Positions 18,496 to 29,990 of a stretch of DNA of 64,000 nucleotides are shown piece after piece. The notes beneath the pieces were generated by a model. That model worked only from the letters and a program-made list of their open reading frames with translations, did not search any database and was not told the DNA's origin. The translations under genes were made by a program, and so were the position numbers. The stretch comes from Cobetia amphilecti (GTDB lineage Bacteria; Pseudomonadota; Gammaproteobacteria; Pseudomonadales; Halomonadaceae): contig NZ_CP084115.1 of assembly GCF_020217465.1 (NCBI RefSeq), positions 3,038,001-3,102,000 on the forward strand, written 5' to 3'. The stretch's first letter is position 1. Each line of letters begins with the position of its first letter.

Positions 18496-19125
18496 ATGGA
18501 TGATGCGCCAGATACCGTTCACCCGACCATGAGTCATTCAGACACCAGCCACACGCTGACGCCACCGCGGATCGACTCACGCCGCGAGGTCGCACGCTCG
18601 CGCCTGTTCGCCGTCGAAGCGCTGGAGTTGACCTTCTCCAATGGCGCCACCCGCAGCTTCGAGCGCCTCAAGAGCGGCGGTCACGGCGCAGTGATGATCG
18701 TCGCCATGCCCGACCCCGACCACGTGCTGCTGATCCGCGAATATGCCGCTGGCCCTGAGCAATATGTGCTGACCCTGCCCAAGGGCTTGATCGACCCGGG
18801 CGAGGACCCGGTGACCGCCGCCAATCGCGAATTGATGGAAGAATGCGGTTATGGCGCGCACAACATCGAGCCACTGGCCGAACTGAGCCTGGCGCCCAAC
18901 TACATGGATCACCGCATGAACGTGATGCTGGCGCGCGATCTGTTCGAAAAGCGCCTGCCGGGCGATGAGCCGGAACCGCTGGTCGTCGAGCGCCACCGCC
19001 TCGATGAGCTACCGGCGCTGCTGGCGCGTGAGGACTTCCACGAGGCGCGCGCGATCGCGGCGCTGTTCATGGCACGCGAACGCCTGCTGGCCGGGGAAGA
19101 TACCTACAGCCCTCGCTGGTGGTAG
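18496..19125 (+). CDS. nudE: ADP compounds hydrolase NudE (Nudix)
   Basis: Hydrolyses ADP-ribose, NADH and diadenosine polyphosphates. The Nudix box reads GLIDPGEDPVTAANRELMEE followed by CGY, matching GX5EX7REUXEEXGU. The sequence LPKGLIDPGE and the preceding IREYAAGPEQYVLTL are typical of NudE. The start at 18496 has GAGGA at 18485-18489 six bases upstream and gives 209 residues; alternatives at 18421, 18448 and 18532 lack a site as good. Divergent from yrfG, as in E. coli. Followed by a strong terminator. Confidence 0.92.
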   Translation: MDDAPDTVHPTMSHSDTSHTLTPPRIDSRREVARSRLFAVEALELTFSNGATRSFERLKSGGHGAVMIVAMPDPDHVLLIREYAAGPEQYVLTLPKGLIDPGEDPVTAANRELMEECGYGAHNIEPLAELSLAPNYMDHRMNVMLARDLFEKRLPGDEPEPLVVERHRLDELPALLAREDFHEARAIAALFMARERLLAGEDTYSPRWW

Positions 19126-19228
19126 GGGCTTGATGACAGGCATTGGTGGCAAGCAACGATGACGAGCACCTGAGGGACCTGCCCCTTCTTTCCTGCCCCT
19201 CACCCCCAGCTTTACGTACTCCCATACG

Positions 19229-19266
19229 ACGACAAGCCCCCGCCAATGGCGGGGGCTTGTCGTTTC
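19229..19266. terminator. Terminator after nudE, with TTGTCGTT foot
   Basis: Perfect 16-bp arms (19229-19244 and 19248-19263) around AAT, ending CTTGTCGTTTC. The foot of the stem carries the 8-mer TTGTCGTT (19257-19264) shared with four other terminators. Confidence 0.9.
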
Positions 19267-19362
19267 ACTCGCGATGCGCTCAAGCGGGTCGTGCTGGCGA
19301 CTCGTTCAGGCACCGCAAGATCCATTGCGGGTCTGGTCGGAGACCAGACCGTCAAGACACGC

Positions 19363-19722
19363 TTATTCGGTCTTCATGCTGCCATCAGCGGTGTTGGACG
19401 AACCGGATTCCGGGCTGACGCCCATGTGGTCTTCGCCTTTATCCATGACCTTGCCGTGCTTGGCGGACTCGGACTGGGCCGTGCCACCTTCCACCATCAT
19501 GGAATCCTTCTTGGTGTTGGCAGATCCACTCTCGGTATTGCGTTCGGCATCGTCATGCACCTTGCCATCTTCATGACCCGCAGCAGTACCGCCCTCTACC
19601 TTGGTGGAGTGGGCGCCAGTGTTGGCGGAACCGGTGTTGCTGGATTCGTGGTGCTCGGCAAAGGCAGCGGTGGTCGGCAGTGCCAGGGCAGTCGCGAAAA
19701 GTGCAGCAGTCAGCTTCTTCAT
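19363..19722 (-). CDS. Small secreted repeat protein, unknown function
   Basis: Not recognised. The 119-residue product begins MKKLTAALFATALALPTTAAFA, a clear Sec signal peptide with cleavage after AFA. The mature part is hydrophilic and built from related blocks: GSANTGAHSTKVEGGTA, GSANTKKDSMMVEGGTA and a final GSSNTADGSMKTE, with His/Asp/Glu-rich linkers. No cysteine, so it is probably periplasmic rather than a lipoprotein. The start was chosen for the signal peptide and an upstream GGAGG (complement of 19729-19733); a longer frame to 19797 is unlikely. It stands alone and converges on nudE across a terminator. Metal or envelope-stress roles are guesses only. Confidence 0.75.
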   Translation of the reverse strand: MKKLTAALFATALALPTTAAFAEHHESSNTGSANTGAHSTKVEGGTAAGHEDGKVHDDAERNTESGSANTKKDSMMVEGGTAQSESAKHGKVMDKGEDHMGVSPESGSSNTADGSMKTE

Positions 19723-20369
19723 GATCCATCCTCCAGTAGCGGTCTGTTGCAAGAGACGAGCAGATGATTCGCTCGGCCGTTGCCGGTAAGCCTTCAAGAA
19801 CCCCGAGACTGGATGTCTCGAGTTCCAGGCTCCACAAGACGCTCCTAACTATCTCAACGACGTCTTGTGGTACTGCGTCAAATCTTTGCGGCGCATGTAT
19901 CGAACACCCTCTAGCGCGTCGGCTACTTGTCGGAGCATTCTTCAAAAAACGTCACCAGAGTTGTACCCGAACCTGCTGATGTCATTCTTGACGAAAGCGC
20001 CAATCTGCCGAGGCGTGTTGCGTCACATGCGCCCTGATGCCTAAAGATATGGAACTACAGGGCCAGACTTTCAAGCAGAGAAGGGAAAGAAAAATATCTT
20101 TCTTCCAGATTTCCTATACAAGAGTGAGATATCGGCTCGCGTTTAATTAGCGCCCATATGGGCTGCTGGCCGCTCATCAGGCGGCTTGTCGCGCGTCGGT
20201 TGCCTGACGCCATGCGTCAAGTGGCGCAAGATGGCTTGCAGTATTTTACTCAACGAAACATTTTGTAACCCTATGACTCCACGACATCGCCCATCTCTGC
20301 GGTCATCGGCAGTGGTCGCCACACCTCCCTCTGCAAGCACCGCCATCACCTGAATGACAGGAGACTCAC
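19723..20369. other. Long AT-rich gene-free region
   Basis: About 650 bp without a supportable gene. From roughly 19960 to 20280 the composition falls to about 40-45 % GC by eye, well below the surroundings. It holds a perfect 12-bp palindrome GCCCATATGGGC (20152-20163) and several TATA-like stretches. It may contain divergent promoters for the secreted repeat protein and the HerA-like gene, or an unrecognised RNA. Confidence 0.5.
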
Positions 20370-21947
20370 ATGCCAGACGTGCTGATCGGGGGACTCGCAG
20401 GACAGGGACCCAAGGGCCACATCACGCTAGACGGGGCACTGGCCAATCGTCACGGCCTGGTCGCCGGTGCGACAGGTACCGGCAAGACCGTCACGTTGCA
20501 GGTGCTGGCAGAAGAGTTTTCGCGCATGGGAGTGCCGGTGTTCACCGCCGACGTCAAGGGTGACCTCTCCGGCATCGCCGCGGCGGGCGCCCCGCATCCG
20601 CGCGTCGATGAACGCCTCGCCAGCCTCGGCATCAATGACTGGCAGCCTCAGGCCGCGCCCGTCAGGCTGTGGGATCTGTTCGGCAAGAGCGGGCATGCGG
20701 TGCGCGCCAGCGTTGCTTCCATGGGGCCTGAGCTGATGTCGACCCTGCTGGAATTGAACGACACCCAGAGTGGCCTGATGCACCTGGCCTTCGATCATGC
20801 CGAGCGTGAAGGGCTGGAGCTGATCGACCTCAAGGACCTGATCAGCCTGCTCAAGCATATCGAGCGTGAACGCGAAGGCTTCGAGGAGCGCTATGGCAGT
20901 GTCAGCCCCCAGAGCCTCGGCGCCATGCTGCGCCGGGTGCATGTGCTGGCCACCCAGGGCGGCGAGCGCTTCTTCGCCGAACCAGCGCTCGACATCAATG
21001 ACATGCTGGCGACCACGGGCGAGGGAGACCAGACACGCGGCTTCATCAATCTGCTCGATGGGCGTGAGTTGATGCAGAGTCCACGTCTCTATACCACCTT
21101 CCTGCTGTGGTTCCTGTCGACGCTCTTTCGCACCCTCCCCGAACGCGGCGATGCCGACCGCCCGGTGCTGGTGTTCTTCTTCGACGAGGCCCACCTGCTG
21201 TTCGATGCCGCTCCCAAGGCATTGCTTGAGCGCCTCGAGCAGACGGTGCGCCTGATTCGCTCCAAGGGGGTCGGCGTCTACTTCGTGACCCAATCCCCCG
21301 CCGACATCCCCGATGACGTGCTCGGCCAGCTGGGCAACCGGATCCAGCATGCCCTGCGCGCCTTCACTCCGCGCGACCAGAAGACCGTCAAGACCGCTGC
21401 CGAGACCTTCCGCCCCAATCCGGCCCTCGATACGGCTCAGGTGATCACGGAGCTGGGCGTGGGCGAGGCACTGGTCTCGGTGCTCGACAGCAAGGGCACG
21501 CCCACCCAGGTGGAGCGCACCTTGATCGCGCCGCCGCGGGGGCGGATCGGCCCGTTGAGTGACAGCGAGCGCACAGCGCTGCTGGCAAGCTCATCACTGG
21601 CCGGTCGCTATGATGAGGTGATAGATCGTGAATCGGCTCACGAGCGTCTCGAGGCGCAACTGACGAGCTCGGCGACGGCCCAGGTGCGTCCGGAGGAGAC
21701 GCCAGCGGCAACGCCTGACACCCCGCCGCCTGCCGCAGAACCTGATGGAAGCGCTCAAGCCGCTGCCAGCGCTGCCCGCCGCGACACCGAGCACACAAGT
21801 CCGGTGGCCGAAAGCGCCCCACGCTCAGGCGGCAGACAGCGTCAGGGCGTCATGGAGACCCTGCTCAAGTCCGTGATGCGCGCCCTGGGGTCGCAGCTGG
21901 GACGGACGCTGATTCGCAGCCTGCTGCGCTCCTTCACTCGCCGCTGA
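20370..21947 (+). CDS. HerA-like P-loop ATPase (DUF853 / YjgR family)
   Basis: A 525-residue ATPase of the HerA/FtsK superfamily, of the DUF853 group related to E. coli YjgR. Walker A is GATGTGKTVTLQVLAEEFS near residue 35, followed by VFTADVKGDLSG. Walker B is VLVFFFDEAHLLF, and a sensor segment reads VYFVTQSPADIPD, then LGNRIQHALRAFTP. The last 90 residues are Ala/Pro/Glu-rich and end in a basic helix (LLRSFTRR). Biological role of the family is not established; DNA translocation is inferred from relatives. It is monocistronic. Family call strong. Confidence 0.88.
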   Translation: MPDVLIGGLAGQGPKGHITLDGALANRHGLVAGATGTGKTVTLQVLAEEFSRMGVPVFTADVKGDLSGIAAAGAPHPRVDERLASLGINDWQPQAAPVRLWDLFGKSGHAVRASVASMGPELMSTLLELNDTQSGLMHLAFDHAEREGLELIDLKDLISLLKHIEREREGFEERYGSVSPQSLGAMLRRVHVLATQGGERFFAEPALDINDMLATTGEGDQTRGFINLLDGRELMQSPRLYTTFLLWFLSTLFRTLPERGDADRPVLVFFFDEAHLLFDAAPKALLERLEQTVRLIRSKGVGVYFVTQSPADIPDDVLGQLGNRIQHALRAFTPRDQKTVKTAAETFRPNPALDTAQVITELGVGEALVSVLDSKGTPTQVERTLIAPPRGRIGPLSDSERTALLASSSLAGRYDEVIDRESAHERLEAQLTSSATAQVRPEETPAATPDTPPPAAEPDGSAQAAASAARRDTEHTSPVAESAPRSGGRQRQGVMETLLKSVMRALGSQLGRTLIRSLLRSFTRR

Positions 21948-21960
21948 GGCTCGCTCCTTT

Positions 21961-21998
21961 CAGTCTGACAACACGCCAACAGCCTGACGCCTCGCCAG
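21961..21998. repeat. Degenerate 19-bp tandem repeat after the HerA-like gene
   Basis: Units 21961-21979 and 21980-21998 (CAGTCTGAC / CAGCCTGAC starts) match at about 14 of 19 positions, and a third partial copy follows. The array starts 13 bp after the stop codon. Confidence 0.55.
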
Positions 21999-22077
21999 CA
22001 GGCTGAAGCGCTCCTTGGCAAATAGAAGCTCCCCCCGGCAAGCAAGCTCTCGAGAATGAGAGACTCATCCTTCACGA

Positions 22078-22127
22078 AAAGCAGGACATCACCCATGGTC
22101 AAATGACCATGGGTGATGTCCTGCTTT
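22078..22127. terminator. 24-bp perfect hairpin after the HerA-like gene
   Basis: Arms 22078-22101 and 22104-22127 are perfectly complementary with only AA between them, and A/T triplets at the foot. Such a long cruciform-capable palindrome is unusual for a simple terminator, though it is correctly placed for one. Confidence 0.8.
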
Positions 22128-22269
22128 CGCTATCCAAGGCTGCTGACATCATATCGTCGCGCAAACTTCATTCGCTCTCGGCAAGGAGACGCCATACTGA
22201 TATTTGCTGCTTACCGGCAGCACACCATGACACACACGCGCTTGCCACTACTCTCGGGGAGACTTGACG

Positions 22270-22392
22270 ATGTGCATGAGCAATGAAGCATTGGAATTGT
22301 GGCTGAACGACAACTGGTTCTCGATCGAACTGGCGTTGGAAGCCATCGATATGGAAGCGACAGCGGAACCTCAGCTGGCCGAAGCCGCCTGA
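22270..22392 (+). CDS. Small 40-residue protein, unknown
   Basis: Not recognised. The frame encodes 40 residues starting MCMSNEALELWLND and ending AEPQLAEAA, acidic and probably helical, with two Trp and one Cys. GGGGAGA (22255-22261) lies eight bases before the ATG. A hairpin terminator follows 150 bp later and another closes the preceding gene, so the region 22128-22590 looks like a separate transcription unit. A 19-codon frame (22227-22286) overlaps its start. Could equally be an RNA gene with a chance ORF. Confidence 0.45.
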   Translation: MCMSNEALELWLNDNWFSIELALEAIDMEATAEPQLAEAA

Positions 22393-22777
22393 GCCAACAA
22401 CGATACGCATGACAACAGCGGGATCCTGCCTGCCCCACCGGTGACACCAGGTGTGAAACGGTACAGGACACGGATGACAGGACGAGCAGCACACAGACTC
22501 TGCCACGCATGACGACGCATCATGGTGGGCAGAGAAAGAACTTGTCGGGGAGGCCGTCGATCAGCCATCGACCGGCCTCCCCGTTTCTTTTGTACCACCA
22601 CCAGAGTCATGGCCTGGCGCGTCTCGAATCCAGTCGCACCTCGAAAGGCCCCGTCAGTCTTACGTATATGAACAGTTGATTTTCTGCCCCAGTAAAACGC
22701 CCGTTCATCGCTCCCAGCAACCATACTCGTGTTTTGGTCATTCCCTCTCCCCGCAACATGCAAGATAAGGATGTCAC
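22393..22777. other. Gap between the small gene and the GAF-PAS gene
   Basis: 385 bp with the terminator at 22546-22590 and otherwise no supportable gene. The right half is relatively AT-rich and presumably holds the promoter of the following sensor gene. Confidence 0.5.
22546..22590 (+). terminator. Rho-independent terminator of the small transcription unit
   Basis: Arm CGGGGAGGCCGTCGAT (22546-22561) pairs with 22568-22584 with one bulged base, followed by TTTCTTTTG. Confidence 0.85.
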
Positions 22778-24391
22778 ATGCTGCCTACCCCGCCCGCGCG
22801 ACCACCCTCTTCGGGGCACTCGAGTCCAGTTGATACCTCAGAGCTCTCGCCACAAGCCGCCGCCGCGACTGTCTTCCTCAATGAGAATCTCGGACCCGCC
22901 CAGCTGCAAGCGTTGTTTGCCCTGACACTCGCCCCTGCGGGAACCTTCAGCGAACAGCTCAGAGAGTACCTGGTGACCGCTTGCCGCCTGCTGGGGATGA
23001 CCACCGGCATCCTCGGCCACGCTGAGGCCAATCGCTATGAAATCATGGCGGCGGTCAATCCGCCGCCCGGCAAGGTCGAGGGCGCGATCGCACCGCTGAA
23101 CGAGACCTACTGCAATGAAGTCGTTGAGCAGGCAGGCTGCATCGCCTACGCCAATATCGCGACCACGCCAGCACTCGAGGCTCATCCGGCCCTCAAGTCG
23201 ATGCCCTTCCAGAGCTACATCGCCGCCCCGGTATGGACCGAAGGCCGTCTGACCGGCACCGTCTGCTTCGGCGACAACTCACCGCGCGCGGCAGATTTCA
23301 GCGCCAGCGATCGTGCACTGGTCGAGACACTGGCCAGCCTGCTGGGAGGCTTGATCGATCGCGAGAATGCGCGCAAGCGGCTGACCAGTGAACTGAGCAA
23401 CCTGCGCCTCGCCTACCAGGAGATGGAGCTGCTGTTCTCGCGCTGCCAGCTCCCGATGGCGATCATGGACTTCCATGGCCATTGGACACGTCTCAATCCG
23501 GCGCTGGCCCAACTGCTGGGGACGGAGAGGAGTGAACTGCAGCGTGGCGCGCTCGAGGATGTCTCCCACCCTGCTGACATGCAGGCCTGTCAGGAGGCGC
23601 TTCTGGCCATGCAGGCCGGCGAGATCACCCACTTCGAGCAGCCGCATCGCTATCTGGGCAGACAGGGGCAGATCATCGAAGTCATGCTGCATCTGGATGT
23701 GATCGACAGCCACTCCGGCGTCATTCTCAGCCAGCACCAGGACCTCAGCGAGCGACGCTCCCACGAGGAGAGCCTGGCCCGCATGCGGCACAAGCTGGCC
23801 AGCATGGCGCCCCCGGGCCCGGCCGTGCCGTCGGTGCTGGACAAGCTGTTGCCCACGGAGATCTTCGAGCAACAGCTGGATGGTGAGATCGCGCGCAGTG
23901 CACGCCACGGGCAGCCACTGTCGATCCTGCTGCTCAACGTGGATGCCTTTACCGACTTCAATCGCCAGTACGGCCGCGCCGCAGGAGACCGCGCACTGCA
24001 GCAGGTCTCCACCATCCTGCGCAACGCGACACGCAAGAGCGACCTGCTCAGCCAGCGCGATGATGGCTCGCTGATCGCAGTGCTGGGCCAGACGGATTCC
24101 AGCGGCGCCATCATCCTCGCCGAGCGCGTCCGTCATGCCACGGCAGAACTGCATGGACTCGACGGGCCGGTCACCTGCAGCATCGGGCTGACCTGCTATC
24201 ACCCGGCGCCCGATACGCTCACGCTGGCCAACCGGCTCGAGCTCTGCGAGCGCGCCCAGCACGCACTCAAGAAAGCCAAACGCCAGGGACGCAATCGCGT
24301 GCGCTTCCTGGAGCTTGAGCCGGTCATCCCGACCGACACCTTCGCAAGCCCCCAGGCCCCGAGCGGCTTCCCCTCACCCGATCTGCCCTGA
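22778..24391 (+). CDS. GAF-PAS sensor with degenerate GGDEF domain
   Basis: A 537-residue cytosolic sensor. An N-terminal GAF domain (about residues 35-200; ITPLNETYC-like APLNETYCNEVV, IAAPVWTEGRLTGTVCFGD), a PAS domain (about 215-335; MAIMDFHGHWTRLNPALAQLLG) and a C-terminal GGDEF-type domain (about 360-515) are visible. The signature site reads DGSLI at 429-433 where GGDEF is expected, so metal and GTP binding residues are missing and diguanylate cyclase activity is unlikely. The substrate-like NVDAFTDFNRQYGRAAGDRAL remains. It may act as a GTP- or partner-binding regulator. No EAL domain. Monocistronic, with a strong terminator. Confidence 0.88.
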   Translation: MLPTPPARPPSSGHSSPVDTSELSPQAAAATVFLNENLGPAQLQALFALTLAPAGTFSEQLREYLVTACRLLGMTTGILGHAEANRYEIMAAVNPPPGKVEGAIAPLNETYCNEVVEQAGCIAYANIATTPALEAHPALKSMPFQSYIAAPVWTEGRLTGTVCFGDNSPRAADFSASDRALVETLASLLGGLIDRENARKRLTSELSNLRLAYQEMELLFSRCQLPMAIMDFHGHWTRLNPALAQLLGTERSELQRGALEDVSHPADMQACQEALLAMQAGEITHFEQPHRYLGRQGQIIEVMLHLDVIDSHSGVILSQHQDLSERRSHEESLARMRHKLASMAPPGPAVPSVLDKLLPTEIFEQQLDGEIARSARHGQPLSILLLNVDAFTDFNRQYGRAAGDRALQQVSTILRNATRKSDLLSQRDDGSLIAVLGQTDSSGAIILAERVRHATAELHGLDGPVTCSIGLTCYHPAPDTLTLANRLELCERAQHALKKAKRQGRNRVRFLELEPVIPTDTFASPQAPSGFPSPDLP

Positions 24392-24447
24392 GTGGCGCCT
24401 TTCGTGTGTGCGGCCTGCCGCGGATGCCCTTCAGGCACCTCCCCATC

Positions 24448-24487
24448 AACGACAACGGCCACCCCAAGGGGTGGCCGTTGTCGTTTG
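24448..24487. terminator. Terminator between the sensor gene and ilvD, with AACGACAA/TTGTCGTT foot
   Basis: Perfect 18-bp arms (24448-24465, 24468-24485) around AA. AACGACAA opens the stem and TTGTCGTT closes it. Confidence 0.92.
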
Positions 24488-24594
24488 ACTCACTCAGCAC
24501 TCACAAAGGATACATACAGGAGTCACACAGGCTTGCGCAGTGTCTCAGCGCAGAGGCCTGCTCAGAGACCGGGTCAGATATCTGAAGCCGATTC

Positions 24595-26451
24595 TCAGTC
24601 CAGCTTGCTCAGGTCGCGCACGGCGCCCTTGTCAGCGGAAGTCGCCAGTAAGGCATAGGCCTTGAGCGCGGCGGAGACACGACGGTTGCGCTGGATGCTT
24701 GGCTTCCAGGCATCCTTGCCGCGGGCATCCATCGCTTCACGGCGCTCATGCAGCTCGCTGTCGCTCAGCTTGACGTTGATGGTGCGGTTCGGGATGTCGA
24801 TCAGGATGGTGTCGCCATGCTCGACCAGGCCGATGGCACCGCCCGCCGCCGCTTCCGGAGACGCGTGACCGATGGACAGGCCCGAGGTACCGCCGGAGAA
24901 ACGACCGTCTGTGAGCAGCGCACACGCCTTGCCCAGCCCCTTGGACTTGAGATAGGACGTGGGGTAGAGCATTTCCTGCATGCCCGGACCACCCTTCGGC
25001 CCTTCGTAGCGGATGATCACGACGTCGCCTTCCTTGACCTTGTCGGCCAGGATGTCTTCCACCGCCTGATCCTGGGACTCACAGACGTAGGCACGGCCTT
25101 CGAAAACGAGGATGGAGTCATCGACGCCAGCGGTCTTCACCACGCAACCATCCAGTGCGATGTTGCCGTACAGCACGGCCAGGCCGCCCTGGGTGGAGAA
25201 GCAATGGTCGTAATCGCGGATACAGCCCTGGGCGCGATCACCATCCAGGCTCGGCCAGCGCGCGCTCTGCGAGAAGGCGGTCTGGGTCGGGATACCGCCC
25301 GGGCCGGCGCGATAGAACTCGACGACTTCATCAGTAGGCGAACGCATGATGTCCCACTCTTCCAGCGCCGCAGACAGCGAGTCGCCATAGACGGTCGGCA
25401 CGGAGGTATCCAGCACGCCGGCACGATCCAGCTCGCCCAGGATCCCTATGATGCCGCCGGCACGATGGACATCCTCGATGTGATATTTCTGGGTATTCGG
25501 CGCCACCTTGCACATCTGCGGCACGCTGTGGGACAGCTTGTCGATGTCGGACATGGTGAAGTCGACACCGGCTTCCTGAGCGGCGGCCAGCAGGTGCAGG
25601 ATGGTGTTGGTCGAGCCACCCATGGCGATATCCAGCGTCATCGCGTTGGCGAAGGCGGCGCGGGAGCCGATGGCACGCGGCAACAGGTGCTCTTCGTTGC
25701 CTTCGTAATAACGGCGCGCCAGCTCGACGATGCGATGCCCGGCGTTCTCGAACAGGCGACGACGATCGGAGTGCGTGGCCAGTACGGTGCCGTTGCCCGG
25801 CAATGCCAGACCCAGCGCTTCCATCAGGCAGTTCATGGAGTTGGCCGTGAACATGCCCGAGCAGCTGCCACAGGTCGGGCAGGCGCTGCGCTCGATCTCG
25901 GCGACCGTCTCGTCGTCGACGCTGTCATCGGCGGCGATGACCATGGCATCGACCAGATCGAGGCCGTGATCCAGCAGCTTGGTCTTGCCGGCTTCCATCG
26001 GGCCGCCGGAGACGAAGATGACCGGGATGTTGAGGCGCATGGCGGCCATCAGCATCCCCGGGGTGATCTTGTCACAGTTGGAGATGCACACCAGCGCATC
26101 CGCACAGTGGGCATTCACCATGTATTCGACGCTGTCGGCGATCAGGTCACGCGACGGCAGCGAATACAGCATGCCGTCGTGGCCCATGGCGATGCCATCA
26201 TCGACCGCGATGGTGTTGAATTCCTTGGCGACGCCGCCGGCCTTCTCGATCTCGCGCGCGACCAGCTGCCCCATGTCCTTGAGGTGGACGTGGCCCGGCA
26301 CGAACTGGGTGAAGGAGTTGGCAACGGCGATGATCGGCTTCTGGAAGTCGCCATCTTTCATGCCGGTGGCGCGCCACAGGGCGCGAGCGCCGGCCATGTT
26401 ACGACCTGCGGTGGTCGTACGGGAGCGATACTCTGGCATGGTAAACCTCAT
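24595..26451 (-). CDS. ilvD: Dihydroxy-acid dehydratase
   Basis: Dehydrates 2,3-dihydroxy acids to the 2-keto precursors of valine, isoleucine and pantothenate. The 618-residue protein carries the Fe-S cysteines in [20 protein letters not shown] and [20 protein letters not shown], and the C-terminal [21 protein letters not shown]. The start [21 protein letters not shown] is family-typical, so the ATG four codons in from 26451 (26439) may be the real one; both are in frame. No leader peptide or T-box was seen. Stands alone. Confidence 0.96.
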   Translation of the reverse strand: MRFTMPEYRSRTTTAGRNMAGARALWRATGMKDGDFQKPIIAVANSFTQFVPGHVHLKDMGQLVAREIEKAGGVAKEFNTIAVDDGIAMGHDGMLYSLPSRDLIADSVEYMVNAHCADALVCISNCDKITPGMLMAAMRLNIPVIFVSGGPMEAGKTKLLDHGLDLVDAMVIAADDSVDDETVAEIERSACPTCGSCSGMFTANSMNCLMEALGLALPGNGTVLATHSDRRRLFENAGHRIVELARRYYEGNEEHLLPRAIGSRAAFANAMTLDIAMGGSTNTILHLLAAAQEAGVDFTMSDIDKLSHSVPQMCKVAPNTQKYHIEDVHRAGGIIGILGELDRAGVLDTSVPTVYGDSLSAALEEWDIMRSPTDEVVEFYRAGPGGIPTQTAFSQSARWPSLDGDRAQGCIRDYDHCFSTQGGLAVLYGNIALDGCVVKTAGVDDSILVFEGRAYVCESQDQAVEDILADKVKEGDVVIIRYEGPKGGPGMQEMLYPTSYLKSKGLGKACALLTDGRFSGGTSGLSIGHASPEAAAGGAIGLVEHGDTILIDIPNRTINVKLSDSELHERREAMDARGKDAWKPSIQRNRRVSAALKAYALLATSADKGAVRDLSKLD

Positions 26452-26869
26452 TCAATGCTTGGCCGCTCTCCTGTGCGAAGAGGGACTGATTCATGGAATT
26501 GCGCCTGGCAGAGTCAGGAAATTGACGCCGCCCTTCTGCGCAATCCGCTGCAGAATCACTCCGCACGGGAGCGGCTTCTGTTTTGGTCAGGCGGCGCCCC
26601 GCTCGGGGTACGCACACCTGGTGTCCAGAGGAGACGCGTGCCTCTTGGGTCAACGCTGTCTGCCTAGGGTCAATTCTGTCATGTACCGGCCCCGCTTGCC
26701 TACCAGATAGCACCGCCCACGCCACCAGCAGCCCCGAAAGATGCCGACAAGCGCCGAAAGCGTTGAATGAAGCGGCCTCTAGCGTGGGCCTGCGGCGGGA
26801 GGCGCTGATTACACTGAAGGACGACACATCAGGCAATGCCAGACACCCCACAAGGAACAGGAGTCACCC
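26452..26869. other. Divergent intergenic region between ilvD and the YegP-like gene
   Basis: About 418 bp. Short frames here lack ribosome-binding sites and look random. It must hold the promoters of both divergent genes, but no convincing -35/-10 pair stood out. Confidence 0.5.
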
Positions 26870-27211
26870 ATGGCCGGAAAATTCGTCATCACTCGGGGCA
26901 AGGACAGCAAGTTCTACTTTGCGCTGAAGGCAGGCAACGGCGAGAAGATCCTGCAGAGTCAGGGCTATGCCGACAAACGCGGCTGCCTGAACGGCGTGGA
27001 ATCCGTACGCAAGAATGCCGTCGAGGAAAAACGCTTCACTCGGGAAGTCGCCAAGGACGGACGTTTCTATTTCACCTTGCTGGCCGCCAACAGCCAGCAG
27101 ATCGGTCGCAGCCAGATGTACAAGTCGGAATCCGGCCGCGACAACGGCATCGCCAGCGTCGGGCGCAATGCCGCCGAGGCGGCCGTCCTCGAGCAACTCG
27201 ACACCGCCTGA
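26870..27211 (+). CDS. YegP-family protein (two DUF1508 repeats)
   Basis: A 113-residue protein made of two tandem DUF1508 units: residues 4-52 (FVITRGKDSKFYFALKAGNG ... GCLNGVESVRKNA) and 58-107 (REVAKDGRFYFTLLAANSQ ... RDNGIASVGRNAAE). Each unit has the FYF...A.NG and G..SV..NA pattern of E. coli YegP. The family is widespread and small, with no established biochemical role. GGAGTCACC precedes the ATG. An array of short repeats and a perfect palindrome follow the gene. Confidence 0.88.
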   Translation: MAGKFVITRGKDSKFYFALKAGNGEKILQSQGYADKRGCLNGVESVRKNAVEEKRFTREVAKDGRFYFTLLAANSQQIGRSQMYKSESGRDNGIASVGRNAAEAAVLEQLDTA

Positions 27212-27289
27212 GCACGAGCTAGCCAGCCCAGCCCCTTTCTCGATCACCCTCTCGATCATTCTTCCAATCGCTCTCCCAGACTTTCCCGG

Positions 27290-27377
27290 AATCGACAGAC
27301 AATCGACAGACCCAAGCACAGCAAGAAGAAAGCACAGCAAGAAGAAAGCACAGACAGCAGAAAGCACAGCAACGACA
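27290..27377. repeat. Two neighbouring tandem arrays (11 bp x 2, 16 bp x 4)
   Basis: AATCGACAGAC is repeated exactly at 27290-27300 and 27301-27311. From 27314 four 16-bp units follow without gaps: AAGCACAGCAAGAAGA twice exactly, then two variants (27346-27361, 27362-27377). The last unit runs into the terminator stem. Confidence 0.92.
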
Positions 27378-27407
27378 GAGGCCCCGCCAATTGGCGGGGC
27401 CTCTGTC
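27374..27407. terminator. Loop-less 34-bp perfect palindrome
   Basis: Both halves (GACAGAGGCCCCGCCAA and its complement) meet without a spacer. It sits between convergent yegP-like and lon genes and presumably terminates both, though no T run follows. Confidence 0.75.
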
Positions 27408-27436
27408 ATCTTGCAGCCGGCTTGGGGGCTGGCTGC

Positions 27437-27478
27437 GCTCAGCGCTTGCCACTCAGTGCTTGTCACTCAGGGCTCGCC
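27437..27478. repeat. 14-bp tandem array x 3 downstream of lon
   Basis: Units 27437-27450, 27451-27464 and 27465-27478 share the pattern (A/G)CTCAG.GCT.G.C. The array begins 17 bp past the lon stop codon (reading lon's strand). Confidence 0.8.
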
Positions 27479-27494
27479 GCTAATCACACACCAC

Positions 27495-29945
<2,451 letters not shown>

Positions 29946-29990
29946 GCAACCCTCATGAAACCAGGCCTCGGTTGAGGCGATCATCTCCCC

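Noticed and set aside
24748-26667. 639-codon plus-strand frame opposite ilvD
   Set aside because: Repetitive Asp/Gly/His-rich translation typical of antisense of a GC-rich gene; ilvD on the other strand is unmistakable.
26452-26869. T-box or branched-chain leader peptide before ilvD
   Set aside because: No run of Leu/Ile/Val codons followed by a terminator, and no T-box sequence on the ilvD strand.
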